From the NCBI GenBank assembly GCA_013350335.1, contig CM023536.1:6158207-6222206 (forward strand): a stretch of DNA of 64,000 nt. The letters run 5' to 3'. The DNA is from Chimonanthus salicifolius. Its lineage: Eukaryota > Streptophyta > Magnoliopsida > Laurales > Calycanthaceae. Every line of letters begins with the position of its first letter. Position 1 is the first letter of the stretch. A program made the translations under genes and the position numbers. This document shows, in pieces, positions 48,201-59,650 of the stretch. The notes under the pieces are model-generated. The model did no database searches and had not been told where the DNA came from. It worked only from the letters and a program-made list of their open reading frames with translations.

Positions 48201-51200
48201 AGATGGTGGAGTATCCACATCTATCCAATACTCATTGATGTGTTGGTTCCACTCTTGTTCTCAACAAAGATGGAAAGCTAATTTAGATTTCTTCAACTCA
48301 GTTTGATTTGATCAATGTTTTGGTCTATTACAATCAGATTCTCATACGCAAACTTTTTAGAATAATGGTTCTTTAAAAGTAGTCTCATACAGTTCCATGC
48401 AATCAGAGGCTCTTTGAAAAGTGAGAACTAGAATATTGTAAATCATCGTTATAGTAGGTACTATTCTATGCGGCTTTCTAGGTTCTACTTTCACTCAATC
48501 TTATAAAAAAGTCATGTTCTTCATCACTCCACAATCCATCATGTCATTTCTTATCACATCAATACAAGTCTTTCATGGTCTCCCCCCTTCTATTAGCTCC
48601 TACTCAAATCCTTTAGGTTCATTGTACTCGGGCTGTTTTTGGTCTGGTAGAACATTGTCAATGCCAAAAGGAATTTGTTTCACATAAATACTAAATTTCA
48701 AGTTAAAACCATTCAAGATTTTTTATTTTCAATTAGAATATCCATGAAATAAACACAAGGAACCAAAAGAAGAAAATTGATGGCGCTCAAAGCTCAAACA
48801 TACCGTCACGAATTAGTTGCTCTGACAATTGCTCCCCAAATATACCACCAGTTGAAGGCATGGAAGATATGAGTGTCCTCACCCTTTCTTCATTGCCAAG
48901 GAAGTGTCCAATTGCAAGGATCATTTCTTGTGTCAAACTTATTTCTGCCACGTTGTCCAGTGCCATGGAATCGCTTCCTCCAATGCAGATTTCAAGGTCG
49001 CTGAGTATGCTTCTATGATGACATGGAAATTCAAAAAGTGTGTCCTGAATTCTTCTACACAGTGTGTCCAACTCAGTCTTGCTTACTTCAGTAGGCTTCA
49101 CCTGAGAACAGAAGAACCAAAGAATGTCCTCAAATCAAGAAAGTGAACAAATCAAATTCATGGTAGTTGTGAAATACCTCTAGCTCTAGATGATTGCCAA
49201 AGCGTGTCTTTAGATGCTGAGGGCTTCCAATGCATCTTAACTTGCCTGCAACCTTCATATTCGTATAAATTATATGAATAGCATGGTTTCATTAGTAATT
49301 TGATATGGTTTTGGACCTCTAAGATGAAAGTAAATGCGATGAGAAGCTACCATTATTCCAATTCGTGTGCACAGAGCTTGAGCTTCATTCATACTATGAG
49401 TAGTTAAAATAACAGCAGTCTTTCCTTGTCTGGTTGACAAGCGGGATATCACTTCCCACATGAATCGTTTGGCAATAGGATCCATACCTAAATATAAAAC
49501 CATGAAGATCAAACCGGTTAATGCATAGGTCTTCATAAAGAAGAACTTGTACAAATTCCACTCTACTTTTCCCTACATGCAAACCAATTGCTACTTTAAG
49601 CATTGTGTAACCATATTACAGTTAAGGTGCATGCAACAAATATAACAATGCAAAACATATCAAAAAGATAAAAAGCAAAAAAATGAACAATTGCAAAAGG
49701 GTGTAGGTTTGAGTTGCAGTGGCATTTGATAGACAGCTGGCCCATCGAAAACAGTTTTCCAAATCAAATTATCTGCAATCCCAGATGGATGAGATAAATG
49801 AATGATAACGATGATGATCAAATGGTAGTTTTTCTGCTCTTCTCTTTTTTTTTTTTTAAATATCATGGGTATCCCCACCCCACAATGGAGGTGAGACTAA
49901 TCCCAAGGATACATGAAGCCACCAGCAAGCCTCATGTATCAGGTAACTCCGGGGAGAGTTGAAAATGAGACCTTCTCTACTCCTATTTCAAGTGACAAAA
50001 TTTGCATTATTCTTTACACATGACCATTGGGCTTCACAAAAGTCAAACATATCAACACATAATTCATGTAAGAGGACTTCCAACCAACCCTTGCAAGGTC
50101 CCAATTTCAATGCATATGATCAGTCCATCCAAAGTTTTACCAAAAACATCAAATTTATGTTTGAAATGAATTGACTGTTGGGATGTGGCTCGATTCCACT
50201 AAATCGAGACCTTGATTTTCTGAGAGAAAATCAAGGTGGTGTTTGGCAATAGCAGTTGCCTAAATTAAATATAAAGAAGGTAAATCTGCATAAACAAGGC
50301 ACAAGAACTAGCATGGGTTCTTAATGTAGGAAAGAGACTGGCTGTAACAGAGAGGGTTAGAAAGTTCTAACCCAAGTCAGTTTCCCAATGGAAATACATA
50401 ACAGGATTGGGCCTGCTGTATAGCCAACCACGATGGAGGTCTTATAAAAGACAGTTTCTTAATATGCACAGAGATAATTAAGGACACGGCATACAACGAG
50501 AATGGGATGGTGAAGGTTTCCTTTAGAACTGGAGACATGGCAATAACCCAAGGGGCATTGGCTGATTGCTGCCTAAAAAAAGGGATACAGGCGAACTGGA
50601 TGAGAAGGGGGCGAAACTGAATCTCAGTGGCAGAAGGAGGGCATGTGCACTGTCTTATACTGCTTGCATTAGTCGCCTAGGGTCACTGTTTATTTTGTAT
50701 TCTGCATTAATTTTGCCATTTCGGTTTACTCAATTTAGTGTCCTGCGTCAACCCCCTTAAGTGAATAAGCTTCTATGAATACCCCACAAATCAAGGAAAT
50801 CAGTTCCCAAAACACCGGAACCATTTAGTAAAGCACAAATTTACAAATTATAGAGTATAACTATATACATGAGAAAGGCTTTGATGAATATAAACTGTAG
50901 CCAATGGCCTTGTCTATTAAGGAATGGTTACTGTAGTATCAAACTGAACGATTTGTTGGAGATAAAAAAAAAATGGTGGTAGTAAGGTCGTACACTAATA
51001 ACAATGCATTTACAAGGTATTGAAGTGTTGGGAATAAGATTTATTGGGAAGTATAATCAGAAGAGATCCAGAAAATTCAATTAAAATACTTATAGCAGCA
51101 GCCAATAGAGTTTGCATTACCTGTAGATGGCTCATCAAGAATAACTATTGGAGGATCACCAATCATTGCAATGGCAACAGACAATTTACGTTTGTTTCCC

Positions 51201-54200
51201 CCACTAAGGGAATACGAAGGTTTATTAGCATGCTTCAATAAATCAAACTCCACCATCTTCTCTGTGACGACCTGCCCAATAAGGTGATCAATAGTAGCGG
51301 TTAATTACAGGAAAACCATTAAGATGATGAAACTATAACCGAAGGAAAAATCAATAAGAAATAGTAAAGAGATTCTAAAGTCTGATGGTTGTACATCTCT
51401 CATCCTTGTTTCTGGGACACCCTTTATTCTTGCATAAAGTTCAAGATGTTCTTGGACACTCAGAAATTCTAGCAAAGCATCAAACTGAGGGCAATACCCA
51501 ATCTGTATGTTCATGAATGTAAAGCCAAATTATTTATGTAAACATATATTTTGATTAGTGAGTAATGTCAGCATTGTATAGAAAAAAATCATTCACATAT
51601 TACATGGCGACGAGCAGCCTTGGGATGAGAACATATATCATTCCCAAAAATATAAGCAGTTCCATCAGATGGACATTCTTCTCCTGCATTAAATGTAACT
51701 GAACATTAGAAGCCAACTTTGCAACCATTAGCAGTAACTTTGCTGAAGATATATTCGCTTAGGCTTTTGTTTTTCTTCTTTCTCTGTATTTTTGTAAGTT
51801 CCTCTTTACCGCTCAAAAAAAAAACATATATCAGATACATTTATAAAACATTATACCTAAACAAAGAAAAACATATTCACAGCTAGAATGTTACAATAAA
51901 GAATTTGATATATCCATAATTGTTAAAAATCTTACTGTTTGTGATTTGAATCTTATAATACATTATGATTTTCAAGGAAAATGATTTGGATCTTATGATA
52001 CGATAAAATTTTAAAAGCCTTACAATTTTCATTATTTAAAGGTCAGTTTTACCAAAGTATGATTTCTCCTTTACAATCCAAGTTGATATTCTAGGCATTA
52101 GTTTGTAAGCTATCCATGATCACATGTGATAGCAGGTCATATACATGAGTTTCTTTTTGTAATCTTGAACAATGTTTACATAAATAACCATTGCATCTTA
52201 TATAAGACACTATAATGTTTTGATTGCCAAATGCACAAAATATGAAAAAAATATTTTTTCCTTTTTAAATTTTTTAAAGATTTTACAGTTTTTGAGACAA
52301 TGATGAAAAATCTTATGATTTATGATGCAACTTGATGACTAGAACAATTTACAATACGACTTTGATATCCAGAACATTGGATAAGCGTAATAAAGAAGGT
52401 CCCTACAATTGCACTGGTATCACTTTACCAAAATAAATTGCTTAATTTGAGTTTTTTTAATGTCACATGCATTTATTTTGTAATGATATTTATTTTACCA
52501 AGATCACATTTTTGTTAATTTCCCTGTTGCCCAGAGGTTACGGGTAAATCTTGCTAATCTATTGGATGTTCCATGGGTCTTTGACAGAACCTGTGATGGG
52601 CTAGTGCGGTCGTGGTTTCTCTCGAGACTTAGACTTAGGATGAAGGCAGCTTGGAACATGAACCTAGCATGTGGACACTTAGAAAGGAGAGAAATTTCAG
52701 AATATGAAGGGAAATCAACCGAGGTTAGTGAGCTTTTTCAGATGGCTAAATGGAGGCTGTGTGTTTGGCTTTTTTCCGGTAATGAGTTTAACGGACTCAA
52801 ACCAGTCAAGAACTTTAGTCATTTGGGTTCCTCCTCAACAATATGTCATGAAATTCAATGTGGATGGAGCTTCTAGGGGAAAACTAGGTCCAACAGGGAT
52901 AAGAGGTGTTCTTAGGAATCACAATGGCTTAACATCATTAGTATTCACAGAGTTGGTGGGGATCAAGGATTCAAATGAGGCGGAACTCCTCGGTATTAGA
53001 AGAGCTCTGATCATCTGGACAGTCTATGGGCATGGTAAACTAGTGATAGAAGGGGACTCAACAAATGCAATCAAATGGGCTAGTTCTTAGGAATTACAAT
53101 GGCCTAACATCCTTAGTATTCACAGAGTCGGTGGGGATTAAGGATTCAAATGAGGCAAAACTCCTCAGTATGAGGAGAGCTCTGATCATTTAGATAGTCT
53201 ATAGGCATGGTAAACTAGAGATAGAAGGGGACTCGACAAATGCAATCAAATGGGCTAAGGGACTGAAGCGGCCTCCCTGGAGATTGATTACCACAATTAG
53301 GGATATTAGGGCTCTAGCTTCGGGACTTGATGTTTCCTTTGCCCAAGTAAGCCGCACGGCTAATGGTGTGGTGGATTTCTTTGCAAAGTCTCAAGTTGAT
53401 AACTCAATTTCAGGCGTGTTTTTTCTGTGAGACAGGAGAGATTCGAGTAGGGATGGGACCAAGATAATTGTTTTCGATTTATGGATGTTTTGTAGTTGTG
53501 CTTTTATTTTGTTTTGTATTTTTCTTTTTCAGCTATTCCTTCTAGACCCTGTTCTCATTTGATGTATGTGTCTATTTTCTCCACTAATATAAATCTTATT
53601 GTTACCACTCAAAAAAAAAAGAGAGTTTAGCTTCAATCTCATTCTTATCGTCCAAAATCCTGTCCCGACTTTTAGTCTAGCAATGTAGTTCCTTTTTCTT
53701 CTTGCATAAGCAAAACGAAGGGAAAAAACAGTGTTTTTGTCGCCGTCTTTCAGATATAAGGCTCGGGATCTTTGTTTGCACGCGTTCTCATTTAAGAATG
53801 TCCTCTAATTCCTTTTCAGCTTCTATCTTTTGTTGAGCTTCCTCAAAAAGAAAGGAGATTGTCATCTTCCAACATATCAAAATGCTGAATATCTTCCAAC
53901 AATTGCTTCTTTTTATCCCTCTCTCTACCAAATACCTCCCTTTTCAAGGCTTTCAACTTCTCCTTAATATCTCAGGTTTTTTTTTTTGAATCTGAATGCA
54001 GCCCAACTCTGTTCATCAGCATCAGACCACCAAGAGTTTATCAATGATATAAAATCCCGATGGTGAAGCCATGTGTATTTGAATATGTACGGAACATGGC
54101 TCATTTCCATTTCCCCAGAGTCAAGAAGTAATGGCAAGTGATCGGAAAAAAACCCTTGGTAATCCACTGACAATAGTACCTGGAAAACTGGTACCCAAAC

Positions 54201-56532
54201 ATCTGAAAGTAGAACTTGTCCAATTTTGATTTTATAGGTGGAGACTGTCCATTGGACCACGTGAATCTGCACCCATGTATAGCCACATATCCAGATTGCA
54301 TTAAAAAATAAACTCCGACATTCTCCTCATAAATGTAGTCGAGTATCCCCCATCTGATCTTTCAGAGGCAAATCTTGTGGTGTTAAAATCAGCTCCAATA
54401 AACCATGGGATTGACCATGATTCATACAAATTTTTTAGCTCCGACCAAAATCCTTTCCTCCTATAATCTGTTGGACTAGACATTAATACAAGTAAACCTC
54501 ACTCCAGGCAGTTTAATCTTGAATTCTGTTGCCAGTACAAAGGTTCCACTTGTAGAAGAGACTAATTCCAATTCATCCAGATTCCGGCAATTCCACATTC
54601 CTCCAGAGGCCGACTGATTCCACCGAAGCACCTTCCCATGTGACACTTCCACCCAGATTTAAAGCTGCTGCCGAAGGATGGCCCAATTTTGTTTCTCGTA
54701 TGAAAACTAATCCAATTTTCTTTTGCAGAATTAAATTACTAAAAAAATCTTCTTTTCTCCAGGCCCTTCAGGCCTCTAGCATTCCAGCATAAGACTTTCG
54801 TTGATTACAATTGTTGCAACAAAAAACCTACCCAACATCTCCAGAAAATCTAAATCTCTTACTTCTCCTACCTCTATCGTAATTGATAAAGACAAGCCTT
54901 TCAATTCCCCGTATCCTTTCTTTTGGTTTTTAATCTTCCGCTCTGATTTGCTGCCTTCAACATTTGTGGGAGCAAATAGGAGATGCAAGGCCTTCTGACT
55001 GTCTGTGTAAGACATTCCAAGCTTTCTTCTTGTATCAATAGTGATTGCCTCTGTAAGACATTCCAAGCTTTCTTCCTGTATCAATAGTACTAATAATCTC
55101 TCCTACAGATAGAGCTACCAACTGAAAGAATGAGAGATATTTACCCTTCCTTGTCACACTTTTATAATTTCCCCACTACTGGATCCTGAAAGTGCTGCCA
55201 GCAGTAAACCAATGCATAGAGACCAAGCCCAAATAAGTCTTGGAGACTCAACAACCCAAGATCTTAAGCCAAATCAACCAAATGATTGACACTATCTTTA
55301 TTTATGCCTTTTTTCCCATTGTGTTCTATCTGAAATGAAATGCTGAATGGTTGAATGTTTCATTTGGAAGCAAACTGATGAAGCACCCTAAACATAGTTT
55401 ACCATGACATGTATTAGAAATTTCATTGTAGAATCCATGGTATTGTTATGATGTACATACAGCTGTATATAAAAAATGCTACAGATATTGGGATTGCAAT
55501 TCTATCTTGGACACTAGGACCAACTCTCCTTTTCTAATTTTTGGTGCTTACATGTGTACGGGTCTAGTACTGACATTTTTTATTATTATTATGTTGCTAA
55601 ATATGGTCGTTTGAGATCTTGCTACTCACTTTCGCATTCATCACAAAAGTATACTCCAAAGACAATAATGAATAGATAGAACTCCCTAAATCTTGACATA
55701 TATGACATCATCAGACATTGACAATCTGTTTCATCTCCTGCATTTTCCTTTGATCAACAGACACTGATCCTCTTCCTTGTGGGGCCCAGTGAGTTAATGA
55801 AAATCATATGGTACATGTCTCATAAAATGCAACTATTAGGCCAGTATGTAAGTATACATGAAAGATAAATATTGGGATTGCGTTCATACACAATTTCAAC
55901 AATATGATTAATTCTCATCCTCCTTAAATTGTAAATAAAACTCATCACCAGGATCAGGCAAGTTAGTACAGGATCAGCAATTCATCCCACAATGATGCCT
56001 AACTATATAAAGTTACAATTTCATACAACAAATCAAATTATACCACTTAGCATCGACAAAGTTGTAGTCTTCCCTGCTCCATTTGTTCCAAGGAAACCAA
56101 AACATTCTCCTTCTTGAACAGAGAAAGTCAACGAATGTACAGCAACTTTTGCAGTCAGATTCTTTCCCCCAGGGTAGACCTAAAGTTGCAGTAACATCAG
56201 TTAAAAACTTTTCTAGACCAGTATATCTCTGAATTTAAGAGCTCAATAATGAAATATACAAAGATGATTACCTTCCTCAGATTACGCAAGTATATTATGG
56301 CATTATGAGCAGAACCAGAAAGTACCCTATGTCTTTCTGCCTGAACATCTATATCCTCATTGGGCTCAGAAGCAAGATTGTCAGAGAATGGTGTCAAAAG
56401 AGGCTCCAACGAGCCCTCATAAGAGCGATGATGAAACAATCTGAAACTCGACCACCCTTTGACTGTTTCCCAGTTCAGTTTCTGAGGAGGTAATAGTTCG
56501 AGCCCGATTGTGAGGAGGAAATAAACGACACT
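45299..56532 (-). CDS. ABCA1: ABC transporter A family member 1-like, C-terminal half (partial)
   Basis: Full-size ABCA transporters (two membrane domains, two ATPase domains) move lipids or related substrates across membranes; the plant substrate is unsettled. Minus-strand exons: 56532-56272, 56179-56044, 51683-51604, 51502-51395, 51271-51121, 49487-49351, 49252-49178, 49101-48804, 46629-46496, 45530-45472 and 45380-45299. All phases agree: 1,521 nt, 506 codons plus TAA. The first visible exon holds the end of the last membrane segment ([12 protein letters not shown]) and a linker. NBD2 follows: Walker [11 protein letters not shown]-loop GYCPQFDAL, signature [10 protein letters not shown], Walker [14 protein letters not shown] and H-loop LTTHSM. 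The C-terminal regulatory tail ends [16 protein letters not shown]. All catalytic motifs look intact. The 5' exons (first half, TMD2) lie beyond the window. It matches Arabidopsis At2g41700 by recall, not by search. Confidence 0.93.
46700..48480. other. ABCA1 intron, no other gene seen
   Basis: The 2.2-kb intron between 46630 and 48803. A short GA run occurs at 47068-47088 and a duplicated cattggtggccactgggaat block near 46995-47050. Nothing else recognised before the RTE relic at 48480. Confidence 0.4.
48480..48655 (-). pseudogene. RTE-type LINE C-terminal fragment
   Basis: The minus strand contains a decayed match to the GRPRKTW-VI--DM region that ends plant RTE proteins. It also has the block ccaaaaacagccc(g/t)agtac shared with the relic at 37990-38030. 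Non-functional, inside an ABCA1 intron. Confidence 0.4.
49848..49990 (-). mobile_element. SINE family C, minus strand
   Basis: The minus strand reads gtggcttcatgtatccttgg, gattagtctcacctccat and ggggatacccatgatattt, followed by a poly-A tail (plus-strand T-run at 49846-49857). Located in an ABCA1 intron. Confidence 0.55.
50176..50814. mobile_element. Candidate LTR-like fragment
   Basis: Bounded by TGTTGGGA and TTCCCAAAACA, a TG...CA pair with short inverted ends. A hairpin ccttgattttct/agaaaatcaagg occurs at 50208-50234. The flanking 5-mers do not match, so this is a weak candidate within an ABCA1 intron. Confidence 0.25.
51750..51826 (+). mobile_element. LINE 3' UTR scrap
   Basis: ttcttctttctctgtatttt and taccgctc plus A-run resemble the 3' ends of the LINE pieces at 53626, 57096 and 57756. 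Very short and 5'-truncated. Confidence 0.4.
52540..53620 (+). pseudogene. L1-type LINE, C-terminal RNase H and 3' UTR
   Basis: The plus strand encodes decayed pre-RNase H sequence (from about 52540), then an RNase H domain: [48 protein letters not shown], and after an internal duplication [28 protein letters not shown], ending at TGA near 53430. A 3' UTR and poly-A (53611-53620) follow. An internal 175-bp tandem duplication (gttcttagg at 52908 and 53083) and several frame breaks show it is dead. It lies in an ABCA1 intron, antisense to the gene. Confidence 0.8.
53964..55084 (-). pseudogene. L1-type LINE, apurinic endonuclease fragment
   Basis: Minus-strand fragments in order: KKGYGELKG then [27 protein letters not shown] (the GDFN-type motif), [10 protein letters not shown], and SDHLPLLLD (the SDH catalytic motif). 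These are successive parts of the LINE APE-like endonuclease domain, in different frames, so the unit is decayed. A short direct duplication occurs near 55015-55085 (gtctgtgtaagacattcc / gcctctgtaagacattcc). It sits in the same 4.4-kb ABCA1 intron as the plus-strand LINE, in opposite orientation. Confidence 0.75.
55090..56040. other. ABCA1 intron, no other gene seen
   Basis: Continuation of the 4.36-kb intron (51684-56043). No recognised element between the LINE fragment and the Walker A exon. Confidence 0.4.
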
Positions 56533-56970
56533 CTGTTGCACACACAAAGTGCTATGAGATGTATTAGTTTAACTTGATACAAAATGACACTTTCTGCAAG
56601 ATAGCCACAGGACATAAATGATGTTTAGAGTGTAAGCTTAGGCTACTGGCTGGACTAGAGAGGAATATTGGGTACAGATACTCCCTACAAATAACTGAAA
56701 CTGCCTCATCCTTAACTCCTAACATTCTGTAGTTAGCTGCCCCACTGATGAAGCAATTGATCCCTTGACAGTAGGATATTTGTTTTACTCCAAACACTTC
56801 CCAAGCTGATTGAATAGTTATTCATCATATGATAAAGATGATGTACATTGGACAAGTTAGAGGAATACCTAATATTAGCTGTTGCAGCAATGTGAAAGGA
56901 GGAACTGAAAGATGATGATGTGCATAGGACAAGTTAGAGGAATACCCCATATTAGCTGTTGCAGCAATGT

Positions 56971-57096
56971 ATTTTTTCTTTTGTCTACTGTTTTGTCTTG
57001 GGTTTAAGTTTCTTAGACCCATTTCTATGTACTTTTATCATCCCTTCTTCTATTAATATATTTAACTTTTGTTACTGCTCAAAAAAAAAAAAAAAA
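56971..57096 (+). mobile_element. Short LINE 3' end with poly-A
   Basis: A 5'-truncated LINE tail (ttcttagacccatttc, ttgttactgctc plus A16). agcaatgt lies before it (56963-56970) and again just after the A-run, consistent with a target duplication. The host sequence is itself a short tandem repeat (gacaagttagaggaatacc twice, 56857 and 56930). Confidence 0.65.
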
Positions 57097-57239
57097 GAAG
57101 AAGCAATGTGAGAGGAGGAACTGAAAGAACCAATAGAGGCACCTGTGCAATAGGGATAGCATGACATGGTGCAAAATAGGACCAAAGTACCCATCATATA
57201 TGCTAGGAGGCAGGACGCTAGTCTGAGTCATGGGATTAG

Positions 57240-57756
57240 ATGCACAATCAAAGGAAATTCTTAGCCTTAGGAGAGCTTTGGCCATATGGAAACTCCATAG
57301 GCAAGGTAAACTTGTGATTGAAGGCAACTCGGTCAAATGCAATCAAATGGGCTAAGGGACAAAGGCATCCCCCTTGGAGATTAATCACTACACGTAGGGA
57401 GATTAGAGCGTTGGTGACAGGACTTGATGTATCTTTCGTTCATATTCTCTGTACAGCTAATGGTGTGACAAACTACTTTGCTAAGCTGGGAGTTGATAAC
57501 GGCTTCTCAGGAGTCTTCTTCCTTTGACATTAGAGGACACCCATTTGATTGCATATCGGATTGAGGGGATGTTTGACAACAGCTATGTTATTTGTATTTT
57601 ATGAATGTTCTTTATTTATATGTTCTCCTTTTTCATCTTGTTCTTTTCCTTTAAGGATTATCGCTACTAGACCTATCCTTTTTGATGTACTTGTACTTCT
57701 TCTATTATGAATGAATTATCTTTGTGTTTGCTCCAAAAAAAAAAAAAAAAAAAAAA
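57240..57756 (+). pseudogene. L1-type LINE, RNase H C-terminus and 3' UTR
   Basis: Encodes [56 protein letters not shown] and SGVFFL then TGA, clearly the same family as 52540-53620 but with a one-base shift after EGNS. The 3' UTR ends in A22 (57735-57756). Confidence 0.75.
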
Positions 57757-57764
57757 GAGATGGT

Positions 57765-58718
57765 GCATAAGCTGCACAAGTAACTGTCCTCATTTCTTAA
57801 AAAAATTGAAGCTAATGCTCCAAATTCCCTTCTCAAAACACCGCTCTGAGAAATGTCTCTTGATATCGCTCAATAGGAATGGCCCCCTCCCCTCTACAAC
57901 ACCCTTAACTCTTCCAGATACTCTGTTCGAATCCCCCAAGGTTTCTCCTAAAAGAAAACTCCAATATAGTTAACCCACCCTATTCCACATAACAATCTTG
58001 CACCTTTGCCAAACAATCCAAAGTTATTCTATAAAGCCTAGGGTAAACATCTTTCCAAGGGTTTATCTCCTACCCATAATCTTCCTGGAATAGGGATTTG
58101 GCACCTTTCCTGACTAACATCCTTAGTTTTCCTCTAAACAGGGCTACCCACCTTCCCTTGTCCTTTACCTATCTTCCACCATGCTTCAACCTCCTAGGAG
58201 CCTTCCTTTTCCACCTTATCCCCTAACCACCACCCACATGCATCCTTCAATCCATATCTTACTACAAGTACCTTTCTCTACAAAGCTTCCCTCTCCCCAA
58301 CAAATCTTGAGCTCCACTTACACAATAAGGCTTGATTCTTGGCTCCCAAAGGCACAATAACAAGACCCCTTTCATTCCTAGGCTTTGTGACCACCGACCA
58401 ATTAACTAGGTGGATCCTCTTCCTATCTTCTTTTTCTTCCCACAAAAGATCCCTTTGCAACTTCTCTAACTTCTTCTCGACATAAAGTCATGTAATATAC
58501 AGGGACATTGGCCAATGTTGATTTAACAAGGTTCAGCCTCCCCAAAAGATAGGTAATTCCTCTTCTAATTAGCAAGTCTTTTCTCCACTTTCTCAACAAC
58601 AGGAGCTCAAGTTCGTAGGGATCTCGGGTTTGAACCAATCGGTAAGCCCAAATAAGTGAAAGGGAGACTCTCTGTTGTGGGATCCGACTTAACTCGGGAC
58701 GCATCTCTGGACAGACAG
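57765..58718 (-). pseudogene. L1-type LINE, reverse transcriptase C-terminus and zf-RVT region
   Basis: Minus strand: LLRKWRKDLLIRRGITYLLG, LNLVKSTLANVPVYYMTL and RDLLWEEKEDRKRIHLVNWS, then PLGAKNQALLCKW. These match the G-RL-LIKSVL--LPVYYMSL and KIHLVNW--VCKPK segments of plant LINEs. A decayed zf-RVT part follows to about 57765. The upstream part of this LINE is cut off at 58718 by the Copia element. Confidence 0.75.
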
Positions 58719-58931
58719 TGTCCAAGTTCAATGTATTTACATAGTCAACTTGTAGTTAATGTTTTCCTTTTTTGCCAACATGATTGGCTCCCTTTTTACT
58801 ATTTAATCATGTACAAAGCTATAGGTTAAAAACATAGTGAATACATTTTAAGAGAAGAGAAAAATTATTCTCCTTCAATCTTCTCTATCAATTTTCTTCT
58901 TTTTCCCTTATTTTTATTCTATTATTCAACA
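58719..58931 (+). repeat. 5' LTR of the Copia element
   Basis: About 213 bp, from tgtccaagttcaatg to attattcaaca. It matches 63807-64000 closely (aatgtatttacatagtcaac, tttactatttaatcatgtac). Relative to the 3' LTR it lacks the first nine or so bases (ttacaatgt). Confidence 0.88.
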
Positions 58932-58943
58932 TGATATCATGCC
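58932..58943 (+). other. Primer-binding site of the Copia element
   Basis: tgatatcatgcc directly follows the LTR end and resembles the usual TGGTATCAGAGC site complementary to initiator methionine tRNA, with a few substitutions. Confidence 0.6.
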
Positions 58944-59650
58944 AGAAAGATTTCTGCATTTGTTTCCCTCTTGTCCGTTGTACTACTGTAGCGGATCCTC
59001 TCTACCGTCGACTTTTCCGGTGACGCATCTGCCGGCGGGAGACTATCTCTCTTGCCGTCTTTGACAGAGCTCTCCTTCCCTCAAGATTGGATCTCTGTTT
59101 TGCTGCCTTTTTCGCTGGTTTCTGCTGCCCTCTGTCACCAGCGATTCTGCTGTTTTTAGAAAACTCAGTCTCGGTTTTCTACTTCGATTTGCTGCCTCGC
59201 AGCAGATTTGGGTGTTGATCTTGCCTCCTGCAATCGCCCTTGAGTCTGCTCTCCATCCCCCCGGCTTGTCCCACCTTTACACAGTTGTGGGACCCCCTCG
59301 TCTGCATCACGCTATCTGCTTCCTTGATTTTGTCTCATTTTTTCTGCCAGATCTGCTTAGTTTTTGCAGTTTTTTGCTTGGGAACAGCAGTACTGTGTTT
59401 GCCCTAGCCTTGTGCTGTCATAAGACTGCCCTTTATCACCTACGATCATCGGGTGGGACCCACTACAAAGCAGTTTGCTACATCTGGGCTGGTTTTCTTC
59501 CTCCTTTCTTGCTGTTTTTCATTACAGAAGACTCCATTGTCCTCTTTCTCCGTGGATATTGCTGCTGCTTGGCCTATTTTTCTTTGTGAGACCTACGGCT
59601 GTGTTCTCGATTTCTGCTCCGCTTGCATCTAACAGATCTACTTCCAGATC

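Noticed and set aside
56564..56797. Minus-strand frame just upstream of the first visible ABCA1 exon
   Set aside because: I could not match it to the membrane-domain sequence expected before [12 protein letters not shown] and found no fitting splice sites, so I did not add it.
59212..59589. Plus-strand frame of 125 codons before Copia gag
   Set aside because: It lies in the untranslated leader between the primer-binding site and the gag start, with no recognisable domain.
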